The notes under the pieces are model-generated. The model made no database searches, had not been told where the DNA came from, and saw only the letters and a list, made by a program, of their open reading frames with translations. A stretch of DNA of 34,370 bases from an uncultured bacterium (GTDB taxonomy: Bacteria; Cyanobacteriota; Vampirovibrionia; Gastranaerophilales; Gastranaerophilaceae), in NCBI GenBank assembly GCA_948433295.1, contig CAOJDT010000012.1, forward strand, positions 1 to 34,370. Reading direction: 5' to 3'. Made by a program: the position numbers and the translations under genes. Shown one piece after another: positions 23,201-30,988 of the stretch. Position 1 is the stretch's first letter, and each line of letters begins with the position of its first letter.

Positions 23201-24130
23201 TTATGCGTATGATTCAAGAATTCGGTTTAAAGAAGCTTGTGCCTCAATCGCGGCTTGGCTTTTCTCCTCACCTTCCTGTTGAAGTTGTTCGTTTGCGGCA
23301 AGTAGCAATTCCCTTTCTCCGTCTTTAGTGAATTTAGCCCTTAGCGTAAGAACATTTGCATTGTATTCTTGTTTGTTTTTTATTTCAGATTCGCCGAAAA
23401 TAGCTTTTGAAGCTTTACCTGCGAGCCAGCTTCCTAAAAATCCTATTCCTGCGCCGACAATTGCACCTACTGCAGTTCCCAGTATAGGTACAGGAATGCA
23501 ACTGCCAACTGCGGCTCCAACCGCTGCTCCGGCTTTCATACCAACTGCAAATCCTGCTGTTTCTGCGGCTACGTTTACCAGTGTTCGCCCGAGTTGTATA
23601 TTCCCGCTCGCGGTACCAAGTGTGCTGTATGTTTCAATAATTTCAGGTGTTGCAGCGATAAGTGAAAATGCTGCGAATATTCCGTTGCCTTTTATTGTAT
23701 TTTTTGCAACTTTAAGCATTTCTGAACCTGTTTTTAAGGAACTTGCCGTAACAGTTCCTTTTGTTGCCGCAGTTGCAGCTCCGGTAGAGCTTGTTGTAGC
23801 AAGTGCGCTTGTTGTAGCTGTTTTTCCGCCTGCGGCAGCGACTTTATTATAATTCCAGAAATTTTTGGTTGTCTGGAGAATGTTTTTGCCCTTCATTGAT
23901 TGAGCAAAGGCTTGTTGTGCTTTGGCATCTGCCATAACTGTATTTTTAAAACCGTTTGTTTTGAAATTTTTACGATTTTGCCAAAGGTAACTTCCGCCGC
24001 GTTGTACACCGTCAAAAATAACCCAGCTTGCCATCCCTTCGCCGAGTCCGACGCCGCCTTCATTTATTGCCGCACCCGTTACATATCTTGCCAGATTGTT
24101 AACATCTTTTGATGAGACCTGTATTGTCAT
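23201..24130 (-). CDS. Glycine-zipper membrane-inserting protein A
   Basis: 309 residues. The N-terminal part (TIQVSSKDVNNLARYVTGAA, ASWVIFDGVQRGGSYLWQNR) leads to an Ala/Thr-rich linker, a hydrophobic stretch (GIFAAFSLIAATPEI) and a long glycine zipper: GFAVGMKAGAAVGAAVGSCI, then ILGTAVGAIVGAGIGFLGSW followed by LAGKASKAIFGES. A polar Gln/Glu-rich tail follows. There is no signal peptide. The ATG at 24130 has GGGGG just upstream; the in-frame ATG at 24169 is less likely. It is a paralogue in layout of the next gene (24261-25145). Such zippers are seen in pore-forming bacteriocins, polymorphic-toxin translocation regions and membrane-associated scaffolds; the function here is unknown. Confidence 0.7.
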   Translation of the reverse strand: MTIQVSSKDVNNLARYVTGAAINEGGVGLGEGMASWVIFDGVQRGGSYLWQNRKNFKTNGFKNTVMADAKAQQAFAQSMKGKNILQTTKNFWNYNKVAAAGGKTATTSALATTSSTGAATAATKGTVTASSLKTGSEMLKVAKNTIKGNGIFAAFSLIAATPEIIETYSTLGTASGNIQLGRTLVNVAAETAGFAVGMKAGAAVGAAVGSCIPVPILGTAVGAIVGAGIGFLGSWLAGKASKAIFGESEIKNKQEYNANVLTLRAKFTKDGERELLLAANEQLQQEGEEKSQAAIEAQASLNRILESYA

Positions 24131-24172
24131 GTTTCCCCCGTGAGATTTTCCCCTTACTTTTATAAACAAATT

Positions 24173-24187
24173 TTTTGTTACAAAATT
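24173..24187. promoter_or_regulatory. Second TTTTGTTACAAAA dyad
   Basis: The same dyad core as 22923-22939, in the upstream region of glycine-zipper gene A. Confidence 0.35.
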
Positions 24188-24210
24188 GCTAAAATTGTTA
24201 AGAAATATAA

Positions 24211-24238
24211 AAAAGACGTTAATTGCTTAACGTCTTTT
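24211..24238 (-). terminator. Terminator after glycine-zipper gene B
   Basis: Near-perfect 12-bp stem AAAAGACGTTAA/TTAACGTCTTTT with a TTGC loop, A/T flanked, 23 bases beyond the stop at 24261. Also readable on the plus strand. Confidence 0.75.
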
Positions 24239-24260
24239 TATTAATTAAATATATAATTAC

Positions 24261-25145
24261 CTATGCAATTGGTCCTTTTGCTGCGTTATTGTATATTCCT
24301 GCGGCTTGTGCCATAAAGTCGTTGTTAAAGCTTCCCGCAGAGCCTCCGCCATAGAGTTGTTGTTGAAGGTATGCCAGTTGTTCGGGAGTCATTGTATTTT
24401 TTGAGAACGGGTTAGTTGAACCTGTATCAAAGTGTTGTTGTGCTTGAGCAATATTTTGTGCATCAGCTTCTTTTTCCATTTTCTTTTCCGAATAGCTTTT
24501 TCCGGTAATCAGGCTTGCAAGTTTATCACCTGCCATATAACCGACAACACTACCAACAAGAGGGCCGATAACCGGAATCGGAGAGAATAATGCAGCACCG
24601 ATAGCTCCACCGACCATACCTGAAGTTACTCTGGTGGCGGTTTTTGCAGTTTCGGCAGCTCCGCCAAATAGACCGTCTTCTTTTGTTGCTCCGATGATGT
24701 TAGGTAATTCTGTTGCTATCATAAGAAGCCCGCCCAGCAAAGGTAATCTTTTTCCCATTGCACCGATAGAGCCTTTTAAACCGCCCCACCATTTTATTTT
24801 ACCCGCTTTTGCTGCATTTTTTGCTCCTACTTTCCAACCTGTTGCAACTTTTCTCGGCAAAGTTTTTGTTTGATGAAGCATGTTTTTCCAGAACCCGCCA
24901 TGAAGTTTGACTTGTTTGGCGTTATGTGTTTCTGCGGCTTTAGTGGCATCTTTTAATTGTGTCCAGAAGTTTTTAAAATATTTTCCGCCGGTTCTTTTTC
25001 CTGTGTCATCCGCAACGCCGTAAAATGAATTCTTAAGAGTGTTGGAAAATTTTTCATTTCCCGTACCCAGTACAAAATCAGGAGCGAGTTTTGCACCACG
25101 TTGAATGTAACCCCAGGCTTTTGATCCTATTGCACCAATTCCCAT
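24261..25145 (-). CDS. Glycine-zipper membrane-inserting protein B
   Basis: 294 residues. A basic N-terminal half (KNFWTQLKDATKAAETHNAK, then RKVATGWKVGAKNAAKAGKI) leads to LLGGLLMIATELPNIIG and a zipper: MVGGAIGAALFSPIPVIGPL, VGSVVGYMAGDKLASLITGK. The tail is Gln/Asn/Gly-rich (YLQQQLYGGGSAGSFNND). The zipper with its Pro-Val-(Ile/Leu)-Gly turn and the following GKAS/GKSY matches protein A closely, so the two are probably paralogues. No signal peptide. AGGT precedes the ATG, and a TATAAT on this strand lies near 25158-25163. Secretion, membrane insertion or a bacteriocin-like role are possibilities, none shown. Confidence 0.7.
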   Translation of the reverse strand: MGIGAIGSKAWGYIQRGAKLAPDFVLGTGNEKFSNTLKNSFYGVADDTGKRTGGKYFKNFWTQLKDATKAAETHNAKQVKLHGGFWKNMLHQTKTLPRKVATGWKVGAKNAAKAGKIKWWGGLKGSIGAMGKRLPLLGGLLMIATELPNIIGATKEDGLFGGAAETAKTATRVTSGMVGGAIGAALFSPIPVIGPLVGSVVGYMAGDKLASLITGKSYSEKKMEKEADAQNIAQAQQHFDTGSTNPFSKNTMTPEQLAYLQQQLYGGGSAGSFNNDFMAQAAGIYNNAAKGPIA

Positions 25146-25276
25146 AACTTTTACCTACTATAAATTATAACTACCTTACTTATATAAAAAATTTTTCTTT
25201 CAAAAAATTGCCATAATATTCTTATATGTTACAAATGTTAATAATTACTCCTTTTGTTGTATCTTTGTAAACTTAT

Positions 25277-25305
25277 TTGCCAAAAGTTTAAAATAAAGGT
25301 ATAAT
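25277..25305 (+). promoter_or_regulatory. Promoter of the isocitrate dehydrogenase gene
   Basis: TTGCCA at 25277-25282, a 17-base spacer and perfect TATAAT at 25300-25305; start about 25312. Confidence 0.65.
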
Positions 25306-25347
25306 CAGAACATCAGAAGATATTTTAGAGCGAAAGGTATGAATAAT

Positions 25348-26346
25348 ATGAAAACGGTAACATTAATTAAGGGTGACGGTATCGGACCCGAAATAGCCGA
25401 TGCGGTCATGAGAATTATTGAAGCCAGCGGGTTGGAATTGAATTGGGATATTCAATCTGCGGGCGCGGATTCTATTAAAGAGGATGGTACTCCTTTGCCT
25501 CCAAGAGTTCTTGAATCTATTAAGGTCAATAAGGTAGCTCTAAAGGCTCCTATTACTACTCCTATCGGAATGGGATTTCGTTCGGCTAATGTTCAGCTGC
25601 GTAAAGCGCTTGATTTGTACGCTAACGTGCGTCCGTGCAAAAATCTTCCAAATATTAAGACTAAATTTGACGATGTTGATTTGGTTGTAATTCGCGAAAA
25701 TACAGAAGATTTGTATGCGGGACTTGAACATAAAATTGACGAAAATACTGCGGAAAGTATTAAAATTATTACAAGAAAAGCTTCAGAAAGAATTGCCCGT
25801 TTTGCTTTTGAATACGCGGTTGAACATAAACGTAAAGAAGTTTGCTGTGTTACAAAAGCTAATATATGCAAGCTCTCAGACGGCTTGTTCTTAGATTGTT
25901 TTAGAGAAGTTGCGCAAGAGTTTCCTAAAATTAAAACAAAAGAATTACTTGTAGATAATCTTTGCATGCAGCTTGTTCAAAATCCGCAGGTTTTTGATGT
26001 TCTTGTAATGCCTAATTTGTATGGCGATATTGTTTCCGATTTAACAGCAGGACTTATCGGCGGTTTAGGAGTTGCGCAAGGCGCAAATATCGGCAAATAC
26101 GGTGCTGTTTTTGAACCTGTTCACGGCTCTGCTCCAGATATCAAGGGTAAAAATAAGGCAAATCCGATGGCATTGTTGCTTTCTGCAATTGATATGCTCA
26201 GATATATTGATGAAGGTAAATATGCTGATAAGATTGAAAAAGCTTTGTATAAAACTCTTGAAGAAGAAGCCTTCACGGAGGATTTGGGCGGTAAGCTTAA
26301 AACAACGGAATTCAGAGATGCCGTTATTATGAATATGAACGAATAA
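25348..26346 (+). CDS. NAD-type isocitrate dehydrogenase (isocitrate/isopropylmalate family)
   Basis: 332 residues. LIKGDGIGPEIADAVMRII opens the beta-decarboxylating dehydrogenase fold. The substrate site FRSANVQLRKALDLYANVRP has the Ser-Asn-Arg pattern of isocitrate rather than isopropylmalate enzymes. VVIRENTEDLYAGLEH, the catalytic Lys/Asp set and MPNLYGDIVSDLTAGLIGGL are present, as is VFEPVHGSAPDIKGKNKANP, whose Asp and Ile favour NAD over NADP. This would supply 2-oxoglutarate. The length (~330) matches the short NAD-IDH group; homoisocitrate dehydrogenase is a less likely alternative. ATG 25348 is preferred (AAAGG 10 bases upstream) over ATG 25339, where the site is only 1 base away. 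Confidence 0.88.
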   Translation: MKTVTLIKGDGIGPEIADAVMRIIEASGLELNWDIQSAGADSIKEDGTPLPPRVLESIKVNKVALKAPITTPIGMGFRSANVQLRKALDLYANVRPCKNLPNIKTKFDDVDLVVIRENTEDLYAGLEHKIDENTAESIKIITRKASERIARFAFEYAVEHKRKEVCCVTKANICKLSDGLFLDCFREVAQEFPKIKTKELLVDNLCMQLVQNPQVFDVLVMPNLYGDIVSDLTAGLIGGLGVAQGANIGKYGAVFEPVHGSAPDIKGKNKANPMALLLSAIDMLRYIDEGKYADKIEKALYKTLEEEAFTEDLGGKLKTTEFRDAVIMNMNE

Positions 26347-26350
26347 AATA

Positions 26351-26380
26351 AAAATACCGCTTTTTATAAGCGGTATTTTT
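26351..26380 (+). terminator. Bidirectional terminator
   Basis: 12-bp stem AAAATACCGCTT/AAGCGGTATTTT with T run, between the convergent isocitrate dehydrogenase gene and the small gene at 26380-26712. Confidence 0.8.
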
Positions 26381-26712
26381 TATTCTGTTAAACCTAAGTC
26401 TCTTAAAAATTTTGAATTATCAGCGAGTCTTTCAAGTTTCTCGTCTTCTAGCGGGTCAAAAATGCCTTTGTCAAAAAGTTGATTAACCATTTCTTCATGT
26501 GATGTATTTTCGGGATCTGAAAGAACCAGTTGCGAAAACTTTTTGATATCCTGCTGATTTTCATAAAGTTTTAATGCACGTTTTGAAAGTCCGTCAAGAA
26601 ATTCGTTTTTAGAAGCGTCAAAATTGACATCAATAGGTTTAATCATTCCGTTGACGGCTGATTTTTTGTTTTTTGTACCTAATTTTTCAGAAAGTTTTTT
26701 AAATAGTTCCAT
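26380..26712 (-). CDS. Small hypothetical cytoplasmic protein
   Basis: 110 residues, charged and helical. ELFKKLSEKLGTKNKKSAVN is followed by KRALKLYENQQDIKKFSQLV and a C-terminal NQLFDKGIFDPLEDEKLERL segment. The ATG 26712 start has GAGGA 8 bases upstream; the longer in-frame start at 26727 lies ahead of it. No family recognised. It is a single-gene unit, convergent with the isocitrate dehydrogenase gene and divergent from serS. Confidence 0.6.
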   Translation of the reverse strand: MELFKKLSEKLGTKNKKSAVNGMIKPIDVNFDASKNEFLDGLSKRALKLYENQQDIKKFSQLVLSDPENTSHEEMVNQLFDKGIFDPLEDEKLERLADNSKFLRDLGLTE

Positions 26713-26797
26713 GACACATATCCTCAACCATATTATCCTATTTTTTCTTTATTTTTGCAATCAATCCATAGATTTAGTGTTTTGACCTGTTTTAATC

Positions 26798-26826
26798 TTG
26801 ATTAATGTTTCTATTTAAACTATAAT
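26798..26826 (+). promoter_or_regulatory. serS promoter
   Basis: TTGATT at 26798-26803, a 17-base spacer and TATAAT at 26821-26826. The leader is about 30 bases, so there is no room for a T-box. Confidence 0.65.
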
Positions 26827-26862
26827 ATTAATGCTGATTCAGAAATAAGAAAGAGGTTGAAA

Positions 26863-28128
26863 ATGCTTGATATAAAACTGATTCGAGAATGTCCCGAAAA
26901 AATTAACGAACTTTTAAAACGCAGAAATCCCGATTTATCAATTGATGAAGTTATTAAGATTGATGAAGAAAGACGTAAAATTCAAACAGCCGCCGACGAG
27001 TTGCGTGCAAAAAGAAAATCAGAATCGCAAAAAATCGGTGAATTAAAGAAAAAAGGCGAAAATACTGATGCGATTCAGGAAGACGTTCGCAAAATCGGCG
27101 ATGAAATAAAAGCTTTAGAAGAAAAACAAAACGAACTTGATTCAAAACAACGTAATGTTTTGCTTCATATTCCTAATATTCCCGATGAAACTACTCCTAT
27201 CGGAACATCAGAAGATGATAACGTTGAAGTTTACAAATGGGGTGAACCTCGCAAATTTGATTTTGAATTCAAACCTCACTGGGACTTATGTGAAGAAAAA
27301 GGGCTTGTTGATTTTGAACGCGGTGTAAAAATTTCTCAAAGCAGATTTACTCTCTATCGTGGCAAAGGTGCAAAATTGGAACGTGCAATTATCAACTTTT
27401 TCCTTGATTACCATTGCGATGAACAGGGTTATGAAGAAATTTTGCCTCCGTTTATGGCTAATGCCGCAACTATGACAGGCACAGGTCAGCTTCCTAAATT
27501 TAAAGAAGATATGTACAAATGTGTTGATGAAGATTTGTACCTCATTCCTACAGCGGAAGTTCCTGTAACAAATATTCATTCGGGCGAAATTCTTTCTGAA
27601 GATGACTTGCCTAAATTGATGACTGCATATACTCCTTGCTTCCGCCGTGAAGCAGGTTCGGCAGGAAAAGATACCAGAGGATTAATCCGTGTTCACCAGT
27701 TTAATAAAGTTGAACTCGTTAAACTCTGCAAACCTGAAACAAGCGCAGAAGAACACGAAAAATTAACTGAAGATGCCGAAAAAATGTTACAATTACTAGG
27801 GCTTCCTTATCGCCGCGAAGCTCTTTGTACGGCAGATATCGGGTTCTCTGCGAACAAATGTTGGGATTTGGAAGTTTGGATGCCGTCATACGGTGCTTAT
27901 AAAGAAATTTCAAGCTGTTCAAACTTCGGAGATTATCAGGCAAGACGTGCAAATATCCGTTACCGTGACAAAGAAACAGGTAAAGTTAACTTTGTACACA
28001 CAATTAACGGTTCAGGACTTGCTGTCGGAAGAACTTTTGCAGCAATTGTTGAAAATTATCAACAGGAAGACGGAACAATTGTTATCCCGGAAGTTCTCAG
28101 AAAATATACAGGATTTGATAAAATATAA
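26863..28128 (+). CDS. serS: Seryl-tRNA synthetase
   Basis: 421 residues, standard bacterial length. It charges tRNA-Ser. The N-terminal coiled-coil arm that holds the tRNA long variable arm spans about 30-110 ([20 protein letters not shown]). Class II motif 2 is [20 protein letters not shown] and motif 3 is [22 protein letters not shown] 26863 is chosen over the in-frame TTG at 26857 because AGAGG lies 6 bases before it. Monocistronic, with its own promoter and terminator. Confidence 0.97.
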   Translation: MLDIKLIRECPEKINELLKRRNPDLSIDEVIKIDEERRKIQTAADELRAKRKSESQKIGELKKKGENTDAIQEDVRKIGDEIKALEEKQNELDSKQRNVLLHIPNIPDETTPIGTSEDDNVEVYKWGEPRKFDFEFKPHWDLCEEKGLVDFERGVKISQSRFTLYRGKGAKLERAIINFFLDYHCDEQGYEEILPPFMANAATMTGTGQLPKFKEDMYKCVDEDLYLIPTAEVPVTNIHSGEILSEDDLPKLMTAYTPCFRREAGSAGKDTRGLIRVHQFNKVELVKLCKPETSAEEHEKLTEDAEKMLQLLGLPYRREALCTADIGFSANKCWDLEVWMPSYGAYKEISSCSNFGDYQARRANIRYRDKETGKVNFVHTINGSGLAVGRTFAAIVENYQQEDGTIVIPEVLRKYTGFDKI

Positions 28129-28131
28129 AAT

Positions 28132-28157
28132 AAAAGCTCCCTTTTGGGAGCTTTTTT
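28132..28157 (+). terminator. serS terminator
   Basis: 10-bp stem AAAAGCTCCC/GGGAGCTTTT with a TTTT loop and a T run, 3 bases past the stop. Confidence 0.85.
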
Positions 28158-28162
28158 ATTGC

Positions 28163-28190
28163 AAAAAAAAACTCTATCTGAGATAGAGTT
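28163..28190 (-). terminator. Intrinsic terminator facing left
   Basis: Stem AACTCTATC/GATAGAGTT around a TGA loop. The A-tract at 28163-28169 becomes a U-tract only on minus-strand RNA; on the plus strand no T run follows. Confidence 0.75.
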
Positions 28191-28290
28191 TGGAATCTTT
28201 TTACAATTCCTCGTGTGTGTAGAAGGTTAGTGTGTAGTAGGTAGTGTAGTAGTAAGTGTGTATTTTATGTCTCGTGTTTATTTAATCGAT
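28163..28290 (-). ncRNA. Candidate small RNA on the minus strand
   Basis: The gap 28129-28461 (333 bases) has no gene on either strand. A minus-strand terminator at 28163-28190 implies a transcript coming from the right, where no minus-strand CDS exists. The preceding segment, 28211-28281, reads on this strand as a pyrimidine/A-rich run with repeated CTAC and ACAC units and almost no self-pairing, flanked by CACGAG-type sequence at both ends. That is a plausible antisense seed region. I could not fix a promoter, so the 5' end is approximate. No similarity to a known small RNA family is recognised. Confidence 0.45.
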
Positions 28291-28388
28291 ATTGCTTACA
28301 TTAATATAAAGTATTTTTAGAGTATATAATTGCTATATCTTATTTGTTTCGTTACATTTTGTAATAATTTGCGGTTGTATTCTTTTAA

Positions 28389-28404
28389 TGTAAATATTTT
28401 TACA
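28389..28404. promoter_or_regulatory. CRP/NtcA-like dyad TGTA-N8-TACA before the DEVH helicase
   Basis: TGTAAATATTTTTACA is a perfect TGTA-N8-TACA palindrome. Twenty bases after its TAC lies TAATAT (28424-28429), which fits the class II arrangement GTAN8TAC-N20-24-TAN3T used by cyanobacterial NtcA. The gene start follows at 28462. In AT-rich DNA the match could be chance. Confidence 0.35.
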
Positions 28405-28461
28405 TTTTACTGTTTTTAGGGCATAATATATTTAGATATAACTTGATTTTAAGGAGTAAAG

Positions 28462-30747
28462 ATGTACGAATTTCCGTTTGAGTTGGATGATTTTCAAAAA
28501 GATGCATGTAATCATATAAATAACGGTGAAAGCGTTGTTGTTTGTGCACCTACGGGGGCAGGAAAGACTGTAATTGCTCAGCACGCTATACATAAGGCAC
28601 TGGAAAACGGAAAGCGGATTTTTTATACAACTCCTTTGAAAGCTCTTTCTAACCAAAAGTTTTATGACTTTGGTGAAAAATACGGACATGATAAAGTCGG
28701 ACTTTTGACGGGCGACACTTCTATTAACCGTGGCGCACAGATTGTTGTTATGACAACCGAAGTTTTTAGAAATATGCTTTACGGCACAAATTTTGGCGCT
28801 GTGGCGGATAATTTGAAAGATGTAAAGTATGTTGTTCTGGATGAAGTTCACTATATGAACGATGAACAGCGCGGTACTGTTTGGGAAGAAAGTATTATTT
28901 ATTGCCCGACAAATGTACAAATTATCGCGCTTTCGGCAACTGTTGCAAACGCCGATGAACTTACCGATTGGATTAAAACGGTTCATTCAAAAACTCAACT
29001 TGTAGATACGGATTTTCGTCCTGTTCCGTTGAGATTTTTTTATTTTGACAGTTCTCAGCCCGATAAACTCTTGCCCCTTTTAACTCCGAGCGGACAGTTG
29101 AATAAAAAAATTAAGCCTGAAAAAAAGGTTTGGGGACACAACAGAAAAAAACAGCGTTCTTACGTAAAAGATATTGTGAAAAACCTTTATAATCAGGATA
29201 TGCTTCCTGCAATTTATTTCACTTTTTCTCGTAAAAAGTGTGATGAACAGATGGAAAAATGTGCGTCATTGGAACTTGTTACAAAAGGTGAACAGGCGCA
29301 AATTCGTCAATTTATAGATGATTACATCGCGGAAAATCCTCACCTGTATAACAACAAGCATATTGAATATCTTTTACAAGGGGTTGCCTCTCACCATGCG
29401 GGGCTTTTGCCTGCGTGGAAAAATTTGGTTGAAAAACTCTTTCAAAAAGGTTTGATTAAGGTTGTGTTTGCAACTGAAACTCTTGCCGCAGGTATAAATA
29501 TGCCTGCACGTTCTACCGTAATCAGTTCGACCAGTAAAAGAACCGACAGCGGGCATAGAATGCTTACAGCAAGCGAATTCTTGCAAATGTCCGGACGTGC
29601 TGGGCGACGTGGAATGGATGAAGTCGGTTACGTTACGATTGTTGGTACACAATTCCAGTCTCCGGAAGAGGTTGCAGAACTTGTTCTGAGTGATGCAAAT
29701 CCGCTTGAAAGTCGTTTTTCGCCGAGCTATTCAATGGTTTTGAATCTTTTGCAGCGTTTTTCTTTAGATGAGGCAAAAGAATTAATTTTGAAAAGTTTCG
29801 GATATTTTTCGTCAGGTTCGCGCTTAAAACCGCTTTTGCAGTTGAAATCTTCACTTGAGGGTGAACTTAAATCAAGAGAATTTGTTTGCCCGAATAAATT
29901 GTGTGATTCAGAATTGCATGAGTATGACAAACTTCGTTATTTGTATGTTCAAAATCGTCAAACCTACAAAAAAATTACCAAACAGGAACGTGCAAAAAAT
30001 CGTCCGCTTTCTGCCGAAGTAGTTAAATTTGGTAAAGAAACAAAGGCTATGCTTGATAAAATGCACGATTTCCCTTGTGATAACTGCAAACTTTATAAAA
30101 AGCATACTAAAAATATCGAAGTTGTTTCGCGATTTGAAGGCAAGTTAAAAAAACTTGATAAAGAAATTGAGCGGCAGCGCGATATTTTCTGGAATAATTT
30201 TCTCGCTCACAGAAGTGTTTTGACTCAGTTCGGATACTTGAAAGATGATTATCCGACGGATAAAGGCGTCACAACTTCGCAAATTCGTTCGGAAAACGAA
30301 CTTTTTATAGCGGAAATTATTTTTTCTCAAGTCTTGGAAAATCTTACTCCTGCACAACTTGCGGCAGTTGTATGCGCGATTACTACAGAAGATTTGCGTA
30401 TAGATATTCCATACCTTCCGATTTCCGAACCTGTCAGAAAAACTCTTAATGCTATACGAAATATTCGTCGTAAAGTGGAAAAAGTTCAAAATTCAAATTC
30501 GGTTGAAGACCCTATGTATATTAATCCGTATTTTAGTTCTCTTATAGAACTTTGGGTTGAGGGTGCGGAATGGTCAACCGTTACGGAACAAATTGATATG
30601 GGCGAAGGCGACATTGTGCGTTCCTTTAAGCGTGTAGTTGATGTTCTTCGTCAGTTTACAACGATTTCTAATGTTCCTGAGGCACTTGTATTTACTGCGC
30701 GTGAAGCAATAGAAAAAATTATGCGCGAACCTGTTGATATAGATTAA
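28462..30747 (+). CDS. DEVH-box (Ski2/Mtr4-like) RNA helicase
   Basis: 761 residues. Motif I APTGAGKT is at 29-36, motif Ia YTTPLKALSNQKF, motif II DEVH at 127-130, motif III ALSATVAN and motif VI QMSGRAGRRGMDEVGY near 374-389. FATETLAAGINMPARSTVIS is diagnostic of the Ski2-like superfamily. The C-terminal part includes a Cys-containing insert (CPNKLCDSELHEYDKL, CDNCKLYKKH) and a DSHCT-like domain. Closely similar proteins are widespread in cyanobacteria and plastids (ISE2-type), supporting the lineage. Its role is probably RNA processing or decay. The start has AAGGAG about 6 bases upstream. Confidence 0.92.
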   Translation: MYEFPFELDDFQKDACNHINNGESVVVCAPTGAGKTVIAQHAIHKALENGKRIFYTTPLKALSNQKFYDFGEKYGHDKVGLLTGDTSINRGAQIVVMTTEVFRNMLYGTNFGAVADNLKDVKYVVLDEVHYMNDEQRGTVWEESIIYCPTNVQIIALSATVANADELTDWIKTVHSKTQLVDTDFRPVPLRFFYFDSSQPDKLLPLLTPSGQLNKKIKPEKKVWGHNRKKQRSYVKDIVKNLYNQDMLPAIYFTFSRKKCDEQMEKCASLELVTKGEQAQIRQFIDDYIAENPHLYNNKHIEYLLQGVASHHAGLLPAWKNLVEKLFQKGLIKVVFATETLAAGINMPARSTVISSTSKRTDSGHRMLTASEFLQMSGRAGRRGMDEVGYVTIVGTQFQSPEEVAELVLSDANPLESRFSPSYSMVLNLLQRFSLDEAKELILKSFGYFSSGSRLKPLLQLKSSLEGELKSREFVCPNKLCDSELHEYDKLRYLYVQNRQTYKKITKQERAKNRPLSAEVVKFGKETKAMLDKMHDFPCDNCKLYKKHTKNIEVVSRFEGKLKKLDKEIERQRDIFWNNFLAHRSVLTQFGYLKDDYPTDKGVTTSQIRSENELFIAEIIFSQVLENLTPAQLAAVVCAITTEDLRIDIPYLPISEPVRKTLNAIRNIRRKVEKVQNSNSVEDPMYINPYFSSLIELWVEGAEWSTVTEQIDMGEGDIVRSFKRVVDVLRQFTTISNVPEALVFTAREAIEKIMREPVDID

Positions 30748-30797
30748 GTGTAGTTTTACCTCTATTTAGAAATGTAAAACCCTTACCTGTTATGGAC

Positions 30798-30826
30798 TTG
30801 AAGGTTTTGTAAAAATATGTTACAAT
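30798..30826 (+). promoter_or_regulatory. Promoter with a long leader before the phosphodiester glycosidase gene
   Basis: TTGAAG at 30798-30803, a 17-base spacer and TACAAT at 30821-30826. Predicted start near 30833, leaving a ~155-base untranslated leader. Confidence 0.55.
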
Positions 30827-30832
30827 AATAGT

Positions 30833-30988
30833 AGGAAGTTCCTGAAAATGTTAAACTCTTTTGAAAAAACTTTATGGTTGTAAGGACACTTTCAAACAGG
30901 GTAAAAAACAGGTTTCCGATGAGTGTTATTCCCCACCCCACTCTAAAATAAAAAAGGTATCCGGTTACTTTAAAATTGAGGTGACGCT
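30833..30988 (+). other. Long 5' leader, possible cis-regulatory RNA
   Basis: The leader contains paired segments GGACACT (about 30884-30890) with AGTGTTATTCC (30921-30932, imperfect) and AAAC/GTTT around a CAGG repeat, then a C-rich run (CCCCACCCCACTC, 30932-30944) 35 bases before the GAGGTGA ribosome binding site. No known riboswitch consensus is recognised. Confidence 0.3.

Noticed and set aside
23328-23852. Plus-strand Ala/Pro-rich ORF (174 codons)
   Set aside because: It mirrors the Gly/Ala-rich zipper gene on the other strand, whose start site and paralogue support that strand.
26827-26862. T-box upstream of serS
   Set aside because: The promoter leaves only about 30 bases of leader and no T-box sequence is present.
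28211-28281. CRISPR array or tandem repeat
   Set aside because: Units are only 4-6 bases, irregular and without spacers.
28432-28986. Minus-strand ORF (184 codons) over the helicase start
   Set aside because: Antisense to the conserved helicase motifs, with an unlikely Cys/Ile-rich composition; a shadow of the real frame.
1648-30950. 13-base complementarity between the structured RNA (TTTTAGAGTGGGG, 1650-1662) and the glycosidase leader (CCCCACTCTAAAA, about 30937-30949)
   Set aside because: In 34 kb of AT-rich sequence a dozen or more 13-base matches are expected by chance. It is worth recalling only if both RNAs are confirmed.
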